Part shown: piece after piece, positions 53,260-61,719 of the stretch
How the letters are laid out: each line of letters opens with the position of its first letter
Numbering within the stretch: the first letter of the stretch is position 1
Assembly (NCBI GenBank): GCA_003244185.1
Contig: QHBT01000018.1
Span: 18,646 to 82,645 of the forward strand
Reading direction: 5' to 3'
Length of the DNA: 64,000 bases
Source: Candidatus Dormiibacter spiritus
Lineage (GTDB): Bacteria; Chloroflexota; Dormibacteria; Dormibacterales; Dormibacteraceae
Notes under the pieces: generated by a model
The model's input: only the letters and a program-made list of their open reading frames with translations
Database searches by the model: none
Told to the model about the DNA's origin: nothing
Made by a program: the position numbers and the translations under genes

Positions 53260-54130
53260 TCCCCGGTTCCTTGGCCGGCAATATCACCACCCGGCCCTCC
53301 TCAAGGCGCACGCGCACCCGTTCGCGCAGCCCCACCTCCTCGACGTAGGCTGGCGGAAGCTGCAGGCGGTTGGCTCGGTCGAGGAGAACCAGTTCCTCGG
53401 CGACGCGCGTGCCATCTTTGGCGAACCACCGGGTCTCCGTGCTGGTCCGGCCGTCGCGGATAAGCACAGTTCGCTCCACATGCTCATCCACCTGCTGGTC
53501 GTGGGTGACGATGATTACGGTCATGCCGAATTCGGACTGGAGACGTTGCAGGTCCGCCAGCAGGCGACTCGCCTCCATGCTGTCCAGCTGGGCGGTGGGC
53601 TCGTCGGCCAACAGGAGTTGCGGCTCGTTGGCCAGCGCCACGGCCAAACCGAGCCGCTGCTGCTCTCCAGCAGACAGTTCGGCAATCGAAGATCTGTAGC
53701 GAGTCGAGAGGTCGAGCATGGCGAGCAACAGTTCTGCCCGCTCCAGCCTGCGCCTTCCCGACTTGCCGCCACTAAGTTGTGGGAGCTGGACATTCTCGAG
53801 CACGCTCAACTCGGGCGCCAGATTGACGGCCACGTTTTGCCAGAGGTAGCCGACGACATCCCGCTGATAACTGGCGCGCTGCGCATCGCCCATCTGCGCT
53901 AGGTCAAAGCCGGCGACACGCGCAGTACCGGCACTCGGCGTCTCCAGCCCAGCCAGAACGTTCAGCAACGTCGTCTTACCGCTCCCGCTGCGGCCAACTA
54001 TCGCAATCATCTCGCCGACAGCGACCGCGAGATCCAGCCCCTGGAGGGCGACGACCTCGAGATCGGCGCTTCGGTAGATGTGCACCAAGCCGCGGCACTC
54101 GACGAGCAGGTCCGCCGCAACCGAGTTCAT
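53252..54130 (-). CDS. ABC transporter ATP-binding protein with C-terminal extension, first ATPase
   Basis: A 292-residue ATPase: IVGRSGSGKTTLLNVLAGLE, LSAGEQQRLGLAVALANEP (signature with Ala for the first Gly), LLADEPTAQLDSM and VTHDQQVDEH. After about residue 225 there is a 65-residue extension (RWFAKDGTRVAEELVLLDRA, LQLPPAYVEEVGLRERVRV) that may be regulatory. The ATG overlaps the permease stop (ATGA). Confidence 0.93.
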   Translation of the reverse strand: MNSVAADLLVECRGLVHIYRSADLEVVALQGLDLAVAVGEMIAIVGRSGSGKTTLLNVLAGLETPSAGTARVAGFDLAQMGDAQRASYQRDVVGYLWQNVAVNLAPELSVLENVQLPQLSGGKSGRRRLERAELLLAMLDLSTRYRSSIAELSAGEQQRLGLAVALANEPQLLLADEPTAQLDSMEASRLLADLQRLQSEFGMTVIIVTHDQQVDEHVERTVLIRDGRTSTETRWFAKDGTRVAEELVLLDRANRLQLPPAYVEEVGLRERVRVRLEEGRVVILPAKEPGSG

Positions 54131-57100
54131 CCCTCCAACGTTCTCAGCTCGCCCATCAGGCGGTCCGGCGTGCCTCCACGGGCCGTGAGCCAGCTGGCGA
54201 AGAGCCCGAGGCAGACGACTCCCCCAAGTGCGAGGCCGGTCAGTAGCGGATCCACCCTGACCGTGATGCCGGGGACAGTGCTAGTGAGACTTGAGCTGAG
54301 CTGGAGCGCCGGGATCACTGCCCACGCCAAGCCGCCTCCCAGGCCGGATCCAAGCAGGAACCCGAAGGCGAGCACCAACCCCTGTTCGAGGGCGAAGCTG
54401 CGACCGATCGCCCGGCGACCGAGGCCGTTCGCCCGGAGGATCGCATACTCCCTCAGGCGCTGTCGCATCAGGAGGAGGAAATGTATCGCTGAGGCGAGGA
54501 TCGTTAGCCCGAGCGCAACAGCGGCCGCGACTGCCAAATCCGCCTGCAACTCGCGCATGGCTGGATTCGTCACTGCCGCGGCCTCCGCTTCCTGCCGGCT
54601 CACGACGCTGTCGACCCCGGCGCGGCCGCGCAGCACCTGAGCGTCAAGACCCTCGCTCGTGGAGCTCACCCGCAGCCAAGCCTCGGTCGGCCACACTCGA
54701 TCTGCACCGTAGCGAGCAATCCAGGCCAGTAGCGGCGCTTGTGCGGCGACAAGGAAGTCCTCCGCCTCGGGATAGAGCGTCGGGAAGTGGCTGAGCGCGT
54801 CGATGACTACGAACCGCACCTGAACCGAGCTAACTGTTAGATCGAACTGCTGGCCGACCTGCAGCCCGTTGCGGTCCAGCGTAGCCTGCGGCAGCAAGGC
54901 CGGCACCGGGAAGATGCTGGGCGGGGGACGGATCAGCATCAGCTCCAAGCCTGGTTCGACTCGGAATCGGACGGCGGGATTCCCAGCGTGATGGAACTCC
55001 GCCGGCGCGACAAGCTGGGGACCGCCGTACGGAGGCGCCGGCGTCTGCCACCAACCGGGGCTATCGTGCGCCCAGCCTGAGAACGGCTCCACCACCCTTC
55101 GTGTGACCCGGTCGGCACCGCCCGAGTCCAGCTGGCTGAGGCCCACAAAGCCGCCCGAACCGGTGCCGCCAGGATCCGCCTGCACAGCCAAGTCCCGAAC
55201 TCTGAGGGGATAGCGCGCGGGACCAGCGCCGTGCGTCAGCGGCCCTTCAAGGTACCGCCAACCGTTGAATGCCAGGCTGCCGAGTGCGGCGGTACCCAGA
55301 CGCCCCGAGCTGTCAGCCACGTCGATCGTCAGATGAGCGCGCACGTCGGCGCTGCTGTACGCCCAAATGCCGAGGTGATCAGGGCGGCCCGGAAGGGTAA
55401 AGCCGCCACCCTCATGGTCCGCAAGCTCCTGGATCAGCTCCGGGAGGGGCCGCTGGGCGAGATCGGGCCGAGTCCAGACGACCCCGCGGAAGCTATCCGG
55501 CTCGACCCCGAGCACTGTGGGACGGAATGAGCTGGTCTGGGCTTCCGCGCTGCCCCGGTAGACGAGGCTGGCGCCCTGAACTCCACTGAGGCCGCCGACA
55601 GCGCCAGGGAGTGCAACCGGCCCATGCTGGAAGTGCGCCCGCAAGTCGCTGCCGACATTGTAGGCGGCGCCATCCTTCGCCCCTGCCACGGCGGAGGTGG
55701 CATAGATGCCGGCAAACGTGCCCAGGGCGACCGTGAGCATCAGGAGCAGTGCCACCGCGCCGTGTTGGAAGGGTCGCCGGCCCAGCTCGATCGAGGCCAT
55801 AAGCCGCGTTACGCCCAGACGGCCGGCGCTGCCAGCCAGCGCGATCAGCGGCAGCAGCCGGAGGAGGACCAGCGCGACGCCAAGGAGGGCAAGCCCGGGG
55901 AGCACCAAGCTCAGGGGGTCGCCACCCACTCCGCCCTGCGATCGCAGCTGAGCTCCTCCCAGGATCCGCGTCGCCAACAAGAGCGGTACAGCCAGCAGCG
56001 CGAAGCCAACGTCGGCGAAGCGCCATTGCCACCAGCCGCGGAGTGAAGGCCGGGACGCGCGCTGCCGGACTTCGACCAGCCTCCTCCGGCTCGCCTGCAC
56101 CGCGAACGGCGCCATGATGAGCATGGAAGTGGCGACCGCAACGGCGCTCCAGGCGAGTCCTCTAATGGCGGCGTCGGGAAGCAACCCGCGGAGATCCACC
56201 TCATATGAAAGCCGTGTCAAGACCAGCGAGATGACTAGCGCGGCAGCGAGCCCGAGGATCGCGGCCGGCAGGGCAAGGATCACCGACTCTGTCGCCAGCA
56301 AGCATGAGAGCCGCCGCCAAGACCAGCCGCGGCTTCGCCAGACCCCGAGTAGCTCACTCTGCCGTCCCAACACTCGGGAGGCGACAAAGGCGACCTGGAG
56401 CGCCGCCAGCAGCACGACTTGCGTGAGGACTAGCTGGATCGGAAAGCGCGATGTGAGCCTTGCATCCTGGAATGAGCCAAGTGCTGAATCGAGGTCGGTC
56501 GCGACCTGGACTGAGCCGAGCGTCGTCGCGCCAGTGCGAAGTCGGCGGAAGTCGGCCCTAATTTCGCCTAAATCCTTCTCGTGGAACGTCGCCAGACTGG
56601 GCGCGTAGACCACATGTGCCGATGCGGCAAAGGTCGGCGGCAACATGGCTAATAGGGCGAAGAAGGAGCGCTCGTCGACGATCAGGGCAGACGTCGGGAT
56701 CGCCCTCACCTGCCAGTACGGGTCGGCGGGTCGCTGCGTCCAAACGGCCCCGATTCGCAGACACGGAAAGTCATTGCCCTCCAGCGTCCTGAAACACTCG
56801 GTCGAACCCACGCGCAGGCCAAGGGCCTGTGCGGCCTGCGAAGTAACCGTCGCGTTCACCTGCTGTCCGGCGAACTGCGCTTGAGGTGTCATGAGCGCGC
56901 CCTGGATGACCTGAACGTGAGCAAGCATCTCCTGGTCTCCGACGACCTTGATCACATTGGCCGCCGGTCCCCCGCCTGGCAAGGCTCCTGGCTGAAGATC
57001 CTCACTCTCGATGTATCGAGCGCTCTGGCGGAGGTGCTGCCCAAGCGTGGAGCGGACCAAGTTGTCACTGGAGGCAACGAACGCTGCGTAGGCGGCGGCT

Positions 57101-57327
57101 CGCGATACGGGCGGCTGTGACCGATCCGGCCGGAAGTCGCCGCGCAAGCCAGATAGCGAGATGTCCACGTTCCGGCCTGCGCCTAAAGTCTGAAGCGTGC
57201 TTTGAAGGCCGGCCTCACCACTGAACAACTGGAGCAACGCCACCGTGTTGAGAAGACACGACAGCATGGCGAACGCAAGCAGCAGCGCTACCGACGATGC
57301 GAGCCGGCGGCGCAGCCGTAGAAGCAC
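54127..57327 (-). CDS. large FtsX/MacB-type ABC permease
   Basis: A 1066-residue permease with N-terminal helix (residues about 8-33), a large extracytoplasmic domain (about 45-270), a helix cluster (about 280-400 and 430-520), a second extracytoplasmic region (about 545-915) and a final FtsX cluster (about 925-1050, LAVAAAVALGLTILASAIHF and LAFGFLLGSGLGGGLAWAVI). This is two FtsX modules in one chain, so one polypeptide would replace the usual permease dimer. Such Type VII ABC systems extrude peptides or lipoproteins or confer resistance. GTG 57327; the frame is open for about 30 codons more upstream without a usual start. Confidence 0.9.
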   Translation of the reverse strand: MLLRLRRRLASSVALLLAFAMLSCLLNTVALLQLFSGEAGLQSTLQTLGAGRNVDISLSGLRGDFRPDRSQPPVSRAAAYAAFVASSDNLVRSTLGQHLRQSARYIESEDLQPGALPGGGPAANVIKVVGDQEMLAHVQVIQGALMTPQAQFAGQQVNATVTSQAAQALGLRVGSTECFRTLEGNDFPCLRIGAVWTQRPADPYWQVRAIPTSALIVDERSFFALLAMLPPTFAASAHVVYAPSLATFHEKDLGEIRADFRRLRTGATTLGSVQVATDLDSALGSFQDARLTSRFPIQLVLTQVVLLAALQVAFVASRVLGRQSELLGVWRSRGWSWRRLSCLLATESVILALPAAILGLAAALVISLVLTRLSYEVDLRGLLPDAAIRGLAWSAVAVATSMLIMAPFAVQASRRRLVEVRQRASRPSLRGWWQWRFADVGFALLAVPLLLATRILGGAQLRSQGGVGGDPLSLVLPGLALLGVALVLLRLLPLIALAGSAGRLGVTRLMASIELGRRPFQHGAVALLLMLTVALGTFAGIYATSAVAGAKDGAAYNVGSDLRAHFQHGPVALPGAVGGLSGVQGASLVYRGSAEAQTSSFRPTVLGVEPDSFRGVVWTRPDLAQRPLPELIQELADHEGGGFTLPGRPDHLGIWAYSSADVRAHLTIDVADSSGRLGTAALGSLAFNGWRYLEGPLTHGAGPARYPLRVRDLAVQADPGGTGSGGFVGLSQLDSGGADRVTRRVVEPFSGWAHDSPGWWQTPAPPYGGPQLVAPAEFHHAGNPAVRFRVEPGLELMLIRPPPSIFPVPALLPQATLDRNGLQVGQQFDLTVSSVQVRFVVIDALSHFPTLYPEAEDFLVAAQAPLLAWIARYGADRVWPTEAWLRVSSTSEGLDAQVLRGRAGVDSVVSRQEAEAAAVTNPAMRELQADLAVAAAVALGLTILASAIHFLLLMRQRLREYAILRANGLGRRAIGRSFALEQGLVLAFGFLLGSGLGGGLAWAVIPALQLSSSLTSTVPGITVRVDPLLTGLALGGVVCLGLFASWLTARGGTPDRLMGELRTLEG

Positions 57328-57473
57328 GAGACGGCCGGCACTCAGCGGTCGGACGACTGCACCCCTTTCCGCCCCAGACGCGCGCCGATTATGCCATCGC
57401 GTGCCGGACCGTGCGCGTTGAGATGAGACGCGGTCACCTCAGCGCGCCGTTGATTAGAGGTCGACTGCTACTG

Positions 57474-57650
57474 CTAGCACCCTAATCCGCAGTTGCTCCA
57501 GCAGGTGTAACCATGATCGTCCACGCAATAGGTGTTGCACCGGGCACATGCGTACTGCGCACAGCATGGGCAGTGGCAGTCGCCGGGGGTCTGTTGATGG
57601 TTGACACCTAAGCTGAACAGCGCGTCGAACGCACGTGCAATGGTCGTCAT
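57474..57650 (-). CDS. 58-residue Cys-rich peptide (ten cysteines), candidate disulfide-rich secreted peptide or RiPP precursor
   Basis: Starts ATG 57650 after a near-perfect ribosome site (AAAGGAGGAAAG), ends TAG. Residues 1-24 (MTTIARAFDALFSLGVNH...) have no Cys and may be a leader; residues 25-58 hold Cys25, 27, 29, 30, 35, 38, 42, 50, 54 and 58, the last residue being Cys. An even number of Cys in 34 residues suggests five disulfides or metal/thioether cross-links. There is no classic Sec signal and no obvious double-Gly cleavage site. It lies between a thioredoxin-fold protein with MauE partner and an FtsX/ABC exporter, which strongly suggests redox maturation and export. No family recognised. 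Confidence 0.85.
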   Translation of the reverse strand: MTTIARAFDALFSLGVNHQQTPGDCHCPCCAQYACARCNTYCVDDHGYTCWSNCGLGC

Positions 57651-57667
57651 CTTTCCTCCTTTCTCAT

Positions 57668-58252
57668 TTACGCACTGACACCAGCCGGGTCGCGGGAATC
57701 GACCCGGGCTAGAAACCGCCGAACTTGGTCCAGGCTATGAACCTGAACCGCCCGCACCAACCGGCCTTGCTCGATCACTCCCAGTAACGGGCTGATGTTG
57801 CCGCCCAGCCATGAGTTCACGGCTCCAGGGCTCACCTGCAGCGTTCGAGCGGCCTTGAGTCCACTCCCGGCTATCAAAGTCCGAGCCTCCGACTCTGTAC
57901 CCTCAACGACCACCACGGCGCGCCTCAGGATTGATTCGGCCGCTGGGGCATTCAACTCATCCGCCAAATACCGACACGGCGCGCAGGCCGCGTTAAGCAC
58001 GAGCAACACACCAGAGCGCTCGTCAAAGAACTCCTCCCAGGAACTCTCACTGCCGTAATCCCCACGCAAGCCTGTCAGCGCAGGAAGCTCCCTATCCAGG
58101 CGGAGCGCGGCGTCGACTGGGACGGGGTCGCGACTGCGGAGGAACTCCGATTCAAGGTGAGAGAACTTGCGCTGCTGCGCCGTTACCATGAAACTCAGTA
58201 CGGCCGCCATTGTGGCCAAGGCGAGATAGCTAAGCCAGAACCAGATACTCAC
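57668..58252 (-). CDS. membrane-anchored thioredoxin-fold protein (MauD/TlpA-like)
   Basis: About 194 residues: an N-terminal membrane anchor (WFWLSYLALATMAAVLSF), then a thioredoxin-like domain outside the membrane with LLVLNAACAPCRYLADEL (CAPC, about residues 90-93) and later GGNISPLLGVIEQGRLVRAV (the cis-Pro region is altered). I start it at GTG 58252, which overlaps the MauE-like stop as GTGA. It should pass disulfides or electrons to or from the MauE-like protein and the Cys-rich peptide encoded 17 bases downstream. Confidence 0.88.
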   Translation of the reverse strand: MSIWFWLSYLALATMAAVLSFMVTAQQRKFSHLESEFLRSRDPVPVDAALRLDRELPALTGLRGDYGSESSWEEFFDERSGVLLVLNAACAPCRYLADELNAPAAESILRRAVVVVEGTESEARTLIAGSGLKAARTLQVSPGAVNSWLGGNISPLLGVIEQGRLVRAVQVHSLDQVRRFLARVDSRDPAGVSA

Positions 58253-58773
58253 GGCGCGGACCACGCCCTACCCTTGTGGCCGTGTATATGGATGAGTAGC
58301 AGACCACACAGCAGCAGCACCACTGCCGCCGGCCCAGAGTCTGTCGGCCAGGCCGATGGCCCGCTTCGAGATGAGAGCCCGACAAGCAAGGTGGGAATGC
58401 CAAGTAACACAGCACGAATAACTGTCGTCCTGCCAAGCTTCGTCCTAGCGCGACCGAAGCAGCTGCAGGAGAGGCTTAGTCCACGTTGCTCGGCGTAGAG
58501 GCCGACGATTGCGAACAGGACCAGCAGCAGCAGGACACCGATGGTAGCCATCGCTGGATACTGGCCCACTGCGACCAGCGCGCCCAAACTGAACTCGGCT
58601 GCGATCAGCAAGCCAGCGGCGGAGCCAGCAACAGTCGAAGTTAAGCCCAGGCCCTCGATCGTCGACTGGAACAGTGACCATTCCAACACCTTTCCGGCAG
58701 CCGACCACAGGAACATTACTCCCAACCCGACCTGGGCCACAAAGGCTACCGCAGTCAGTGCCGTGTGAAGCAC
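58249..58773 (-). CDS. MauE/DoxX-like redox membrane protein
   Basis: About 174 residues with four to five helices: FVAQVGLGVMFLWSAAGKVL, LLIAAEFSLGALVAV, IGVLLLLVLFAIVGLYAE, then GLSLSCSCFGRARTKLG with the Cys-x-Cys-Phe-Gly motif (Cys103, Cys105) of MauE-type proteins, and IRAVLLGIPTLLVGL. MauE and MauD are needed to form the six disulfides of methylamine dehydrogenase small subunit; the pair here probably serves the Cys-rich peptide. GTG 58773 is five bases after GGAGG; GTG 58788 is an alternative. First gene of the operon. Confidence 0.88.
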   Translation of the reverse strand: MLHTALTAVAFVAQVGLGVMFLWSAAGKVLEWSLFQSTIEGLGLTSTVAGSAAGLLIAAEFSLGALVAVGQYPAMATIGVLLLLVLFAIVGLYAEQRGLSLSCSCFGRARTKLGRTTVIRAVLLGIPTLLVGLSSRSGPSAWPTDSGPAAVVLLLCGLLLIHIHGHKGRAWSAP

Positions 58774-58873
58774 TTGAACCTCCGCCACTACTGCCGACGA
58801 TAATTGGTTTGATACGGCAAACGCCCGACTTAGTCAAGCGGCGACCGTGCTGGCCCGTCGTTCTAAGACAGTG

Positions 58874-59040
58874 TCAGCCCGGAATTTGGCCCAATCCGTC
58901 CAGGAGGAGCTCATTGAGCTCGTCAGCGCCGATCCCGACCAGATTGATGGCCTCGATCTGCTTCTCGCTCAACCCGGCATCGCGAAGGTGCCGTCTCGCC
59001 TCATCGTTAAGCCCCCGAACCTTGAAGATCCGGGCAAGGA
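58874..59040 (-). pseudogene. duplicated 3' fragment of the neighbouring HTH gene
   Basis: On the minus strand this encodes LNDEARRHLRDAGLSEKQIE, AINLVGIGADELNELLLDGL and stops at 58874-58876. It is a diverged copy of the C-terminus of the HTH protein encoded at 59453-60247 (LRHAGLSEEQIEAIKLAGIG, ADELNELVVQGL). The rest of the gene is missing. Confidence 0.75.
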
Positions 59041-59452
59041 CGACGGAAGCGGCACCCGCCCACCGGGGTGCGTGTGTCGAGCACGGTGCCCGGCTCGAGG
59101 AAGGCGGCGTCGAGCCAGCTGGTCCTGAGCCTGGCCCACGTCTTCACGCGGTGATCGCTGCCGAGGTAGACGGCGGTGGTGGTCCCCTCCCCCGCTCCCA
59201 GTAGATGGACCGCCGAGGCCGATCCGCTTCGCCGAGCCCCACAGACGGTGTCTCAAGGTCAGATGGCGATCATGTCGAGGGGAGCCACCACACGAGTCGA
59301 CGTTCGACCAAGCGACCGGGATCACCGCCAGCGGGTCGACGCCGGGCAGACTTTCCCGCCACCGTGGCTCTACACCACAGGGTCTCGGAGCGGCGTGTCG
59401 AAGTGACCAGAGGCCACCTGGAGTAGTGCTGGGCGAGGAGGGTGCGCGATGC
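59041..59452. other. decayed stretch between the HTH-gene copies
   Basis: About 410 bases with no intact gene. On the minus strand around 59060-59170 a frame reads LGSDHRVKTWARLRTSWLDA and LEPGTVLDTRTPVG, which looks like part of a real protein but is cut at both ends. Probably debris left by the duplication. Confidence 0.4.
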
Positions 59453-60247
59453 TCACTTCGGGCTCTGGCGCAAGCCCTGCACGACGAGCTCATTCAGCTC
59501 GTCGGCACCGATCCCGGCCAGCTTGATGGCTTCGATCTGCTCCTCGCTCAAGCCGGCGTGGCGAAGATATCGAATCGTCTCGGCGTCCTCCGGCCAGACC
59601 TTCTTGAAGGCTAGCCCCGGATGTCCGGGAGGTACCGCGGCGAAGGGCCAATAGGGCAGCCGGCGGTGGCGTTGAAACCCGGTGGCCGCGAGCTGACGCT
59701 GGATGTCGGCAACGACTCCACGCGCTTCGCGAACGAGGCGGGCCCGCTTCCGCGCCTGCTCGCGCATGAGCGCTCGGGCGATGCCGGCGAGCAGGTTCTG
59801 ACGAGCCAGGCGACGCACCTGGCGGGTGGAGATGCCGACCTGCAAGGCGATCTCGGACGAACGCAGCCCGGCTGCCCGCAGTCGCCGGACGGAGAGCAGA
59901 CGGTAGAGGGGGCGATCCAGTTCCGGGTTCTCTCGGACCCGCGCGATCAGCCCCAAGGCATCTTGCCGACTCCGTCCCTCGGCCGGCAGTTGGTTTTCCA
60001 GGAGCTGCCATGACCACTCCAGGCTCTCGGGCATGAAGACGCGGCTACGAAAAGGCCGCGGCGGGCGGAGCTCGGCCAACGTGGTGCTGGTCAGGTAATA
60101 GGCGCCGTGCGCTCCCCTGCGTACAGCAAGCTCGCCCCTTCTCACTCGGAGGCGCAACGTCTCGATGTGACAGCCCAGGTGGCGGGCTGCCTCTGAGAGC
60201 TTGATCAGCCTACCCTCCGGAGCGGGACTTGGCTTGGCTGATCTCAC
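59453..60247 (-). CDS. helix-turn-helix DNA-binding protein of the mobile element
   Basis: A 264-residue protein. The N-terminal part is a MerR/excisionase-type HTH (LIKLSEAARHLGCHIETLRLRVRRGEL in outline, residues about 14-45). A second HTH lies in the middle (LRSSEIALQVGISTRQVRRLA, about 130-152 in outline). The C-terminus has the duplicated GLSEEQIEAIKLAGIG helix. It is divergent from the mobilisation genes, so it may regulate them or act as a replication or excision factor. Confidence 0.8.
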   Translation of the reverse strand: MRSAKPSPAPEGRLIKLSEAARHLGCHIETLRLRVRRGELAVRRGAHGAYYLTSTTLAELRPPRPFRSRVFMPESLEWSWQLLENQLPAEGRSRQDALGLIARVRENPELDRPLYRLLSVRRLRAAGLRSSEIALQVGISTRQVRRLARQNLLAGIARALMREQARKRARLVREARGVVADIQRQLAATGFQRHRRLPYWPFAAVPPGHPGLAFKKVWPEDAETIRYLRHAGLSEEQIEAIKLAGIGADELNELVVQGLRQSPK

Positions 60248-60454
60248 CGCTGGTCAGATTCAATCTTCTCGGCCACTTGCCAATGCGCATCTTAAAGGAG
60301 TAGAGGAACCCTCCGACTCGGCGGGTCCTTCTCCTCTTCGGGCCGAGGGCTGGCGCAGGAGCTCCTTGCTCCTCCCAGGGTCCGTACTTCCTGCGAGGGG
60401 TTGGCCTCGCGGCGCTGAGATAAGCGGCATGCCGCCAAAACGGCACGCCGGTTG

Positions 60455-60859
60455 ATGGAGGTATGGCGCTTGGCTGAGGAAGGCAGGAGTCGACGCGTTC
60501 AGGGTCGCGATGTCCACGTCCGCTTTTCTGACCAGTCCTACGCCGATCTGGAAAGGTTCGCGAGCGAGGGCGGGCTGGCGCTGAACGCCAGCGTCCGCTT
60601 GCTGGTCCAACGAGGCTTGGCCACCGAGGCAGAAGCTCCCGGTGGCGACGCCGGCGAGGCGATCGCCAGCCGGCTCCAAGCCCTAAGCGAGAGCGCGCTG
60701 GCGAGCCTGGTTGCCATCGAGCAGAACCAGCGCCTGCTGGTCAGCATCATCCCCGACGGAGCCGAGCTTGCCGAGCGGCTTTGGGAGGAGGCGGCGGGCG
60801 CCGCCCGCAGCCGGCTCCTCCGACTGGAGCAGGCAATGGCGGAGGAGGCGGCATGCTGA
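60455..60859 (+). CDS. RHH-type mobilisation accessory protein (MobC-like)
   Basis: A 134-residue protein with an N-terminal ribbon-helix-helix pattern (VHVRFSDQSYADLERFASEG, NASVRLLVQRGL) and a C-terminal helical region. Such proteins bind oriT and help the relaxase nick. The relaxase ATG lies inside its last codons (ATGCTGA). ATG 60455 is preferred over TTG 60452. Confidence 0.75.
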   Translation: MEVWRLAEEGRSRRVQGRDVHVRFSDQSYADLERFASEGGLALNASVRLLVQRGLATEAEAPGGDAGEAIASRLQALSESALASLVAIEQNQRLLVSIIPDGAELAERLWEEAAGAARSRLLRLEQAMAEEAAC

Positions 60860-61719
60860 GCCGTCGCGCCATCTTGTCCGTTCAGTACACGGTCGCCGGC
60901 GCGACAGCAGGCAAGGCGCTTGGCGGCTTTCTCCGCTACGTCCACTACCGCGACCATCACAATCTCGGCGAGCGAGATCGGGGAGTGGCTGGGCTGGTCC
61001 GCTACGTCGCCCATCGTGATTCGGCGGCGCCAGACGGCCGGCTCTTCGATCGCACGAGGACTGTCGGCGATCGCGAGCGCCGTGAGTTGAGTCGCTACGT
61101 GAGCCGTTCCCTGGCTGGTTTGCCTGACCCGGATCCAGCCGGCAACCAGCGGCTGGCGCGGGCGGTCTACCGCTTCGTGCTCTCGCCGGAGGACGCCCGT
61201 GGACTCGACCTGCGTCAGCTGACCCGTACCAGCATGGCCCAGCTCGAGCGAGATACGGGTGGCCTACCGCCCTGGATCGCCGCCGAGCACCGCAACACCG
61301 ACCATCCCCACGTCCACATCGTGTTGGCGGCCCGCCGTCAGACGAGCAACGGTAGCTTCCGCGAGCTGCGAGTGACCAAGCAGCGCCTGACGCGCATGAA
61401 AGGGGCGCTGAGCCTGGAGATCGATCGCCAGCGCGGCGAGCGGCGTCGCCAGCGGTCGCTGGAGGACCGGCTGCTGGAGATGAGCCGGGAACCTGCCGAG
61501 CGCAGGCAGAGGCAAGCTCACTCGCCCAGCATCCAGTCGCGGCTGGCCGCTCAGGACCCGCTGCGGGGACGGCCATCGTCCCGTCCACGGCCGCAGGCGC
61601 CAGTGCTGCGGCTGCAACGAGTCTTCGCCAGGATGGCTCAGCGCTATCGGATTGAGCTTGCGCGGGACGCCGAGCGCCGGGGCTGGAGCGAGGAGCGTGA
61701 GAGGGAGATGAGCCGATGA
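60853..61719 (+). CDS. relaxase (MobA/VirD2-like)
   Basis: A 288-residue relaxase. The metal-binding His triad is in AEHRNTDHPHVHIVLAARR (His146, His153, His155 with Asp150). Candidate catalytic Tyr residues lie in FLRYVHYRDHH and LVRYVAHRD. The C-terminal part is Arg-rich, for DNA contact. It would nick oriT and pilot the strand to the coupling protein encoded next. It lacks a helicase or primase domain, as in mobilisable rather than self-transmissible elements. Confidence 0.88.
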   Translation: MLSRRAILSVQYTVAGATAGKALGGFLRYVHYRDHHNLGERDRGVAGLVRYVAHRDSAAPDGRLFDRTRTVGDRERRELSRYVSRSLAGLPDPDPAGNQRLARAVYRFVLSPEDARGLDLRQLTRTSMAQLERDTGGLPPWIAAEHRNTDHPHVHIVLAARRQTSNGSFRELRVTKQRLTRMKGALSLEIDRQRGERRRQRSLEDRLLEMSREPAERRQRQAHSPSIQSRLAAQDPLRGRPSSRPRPQAPVLRLQRVFARMAQRYRIELARDAERRGWSEEREREMSR

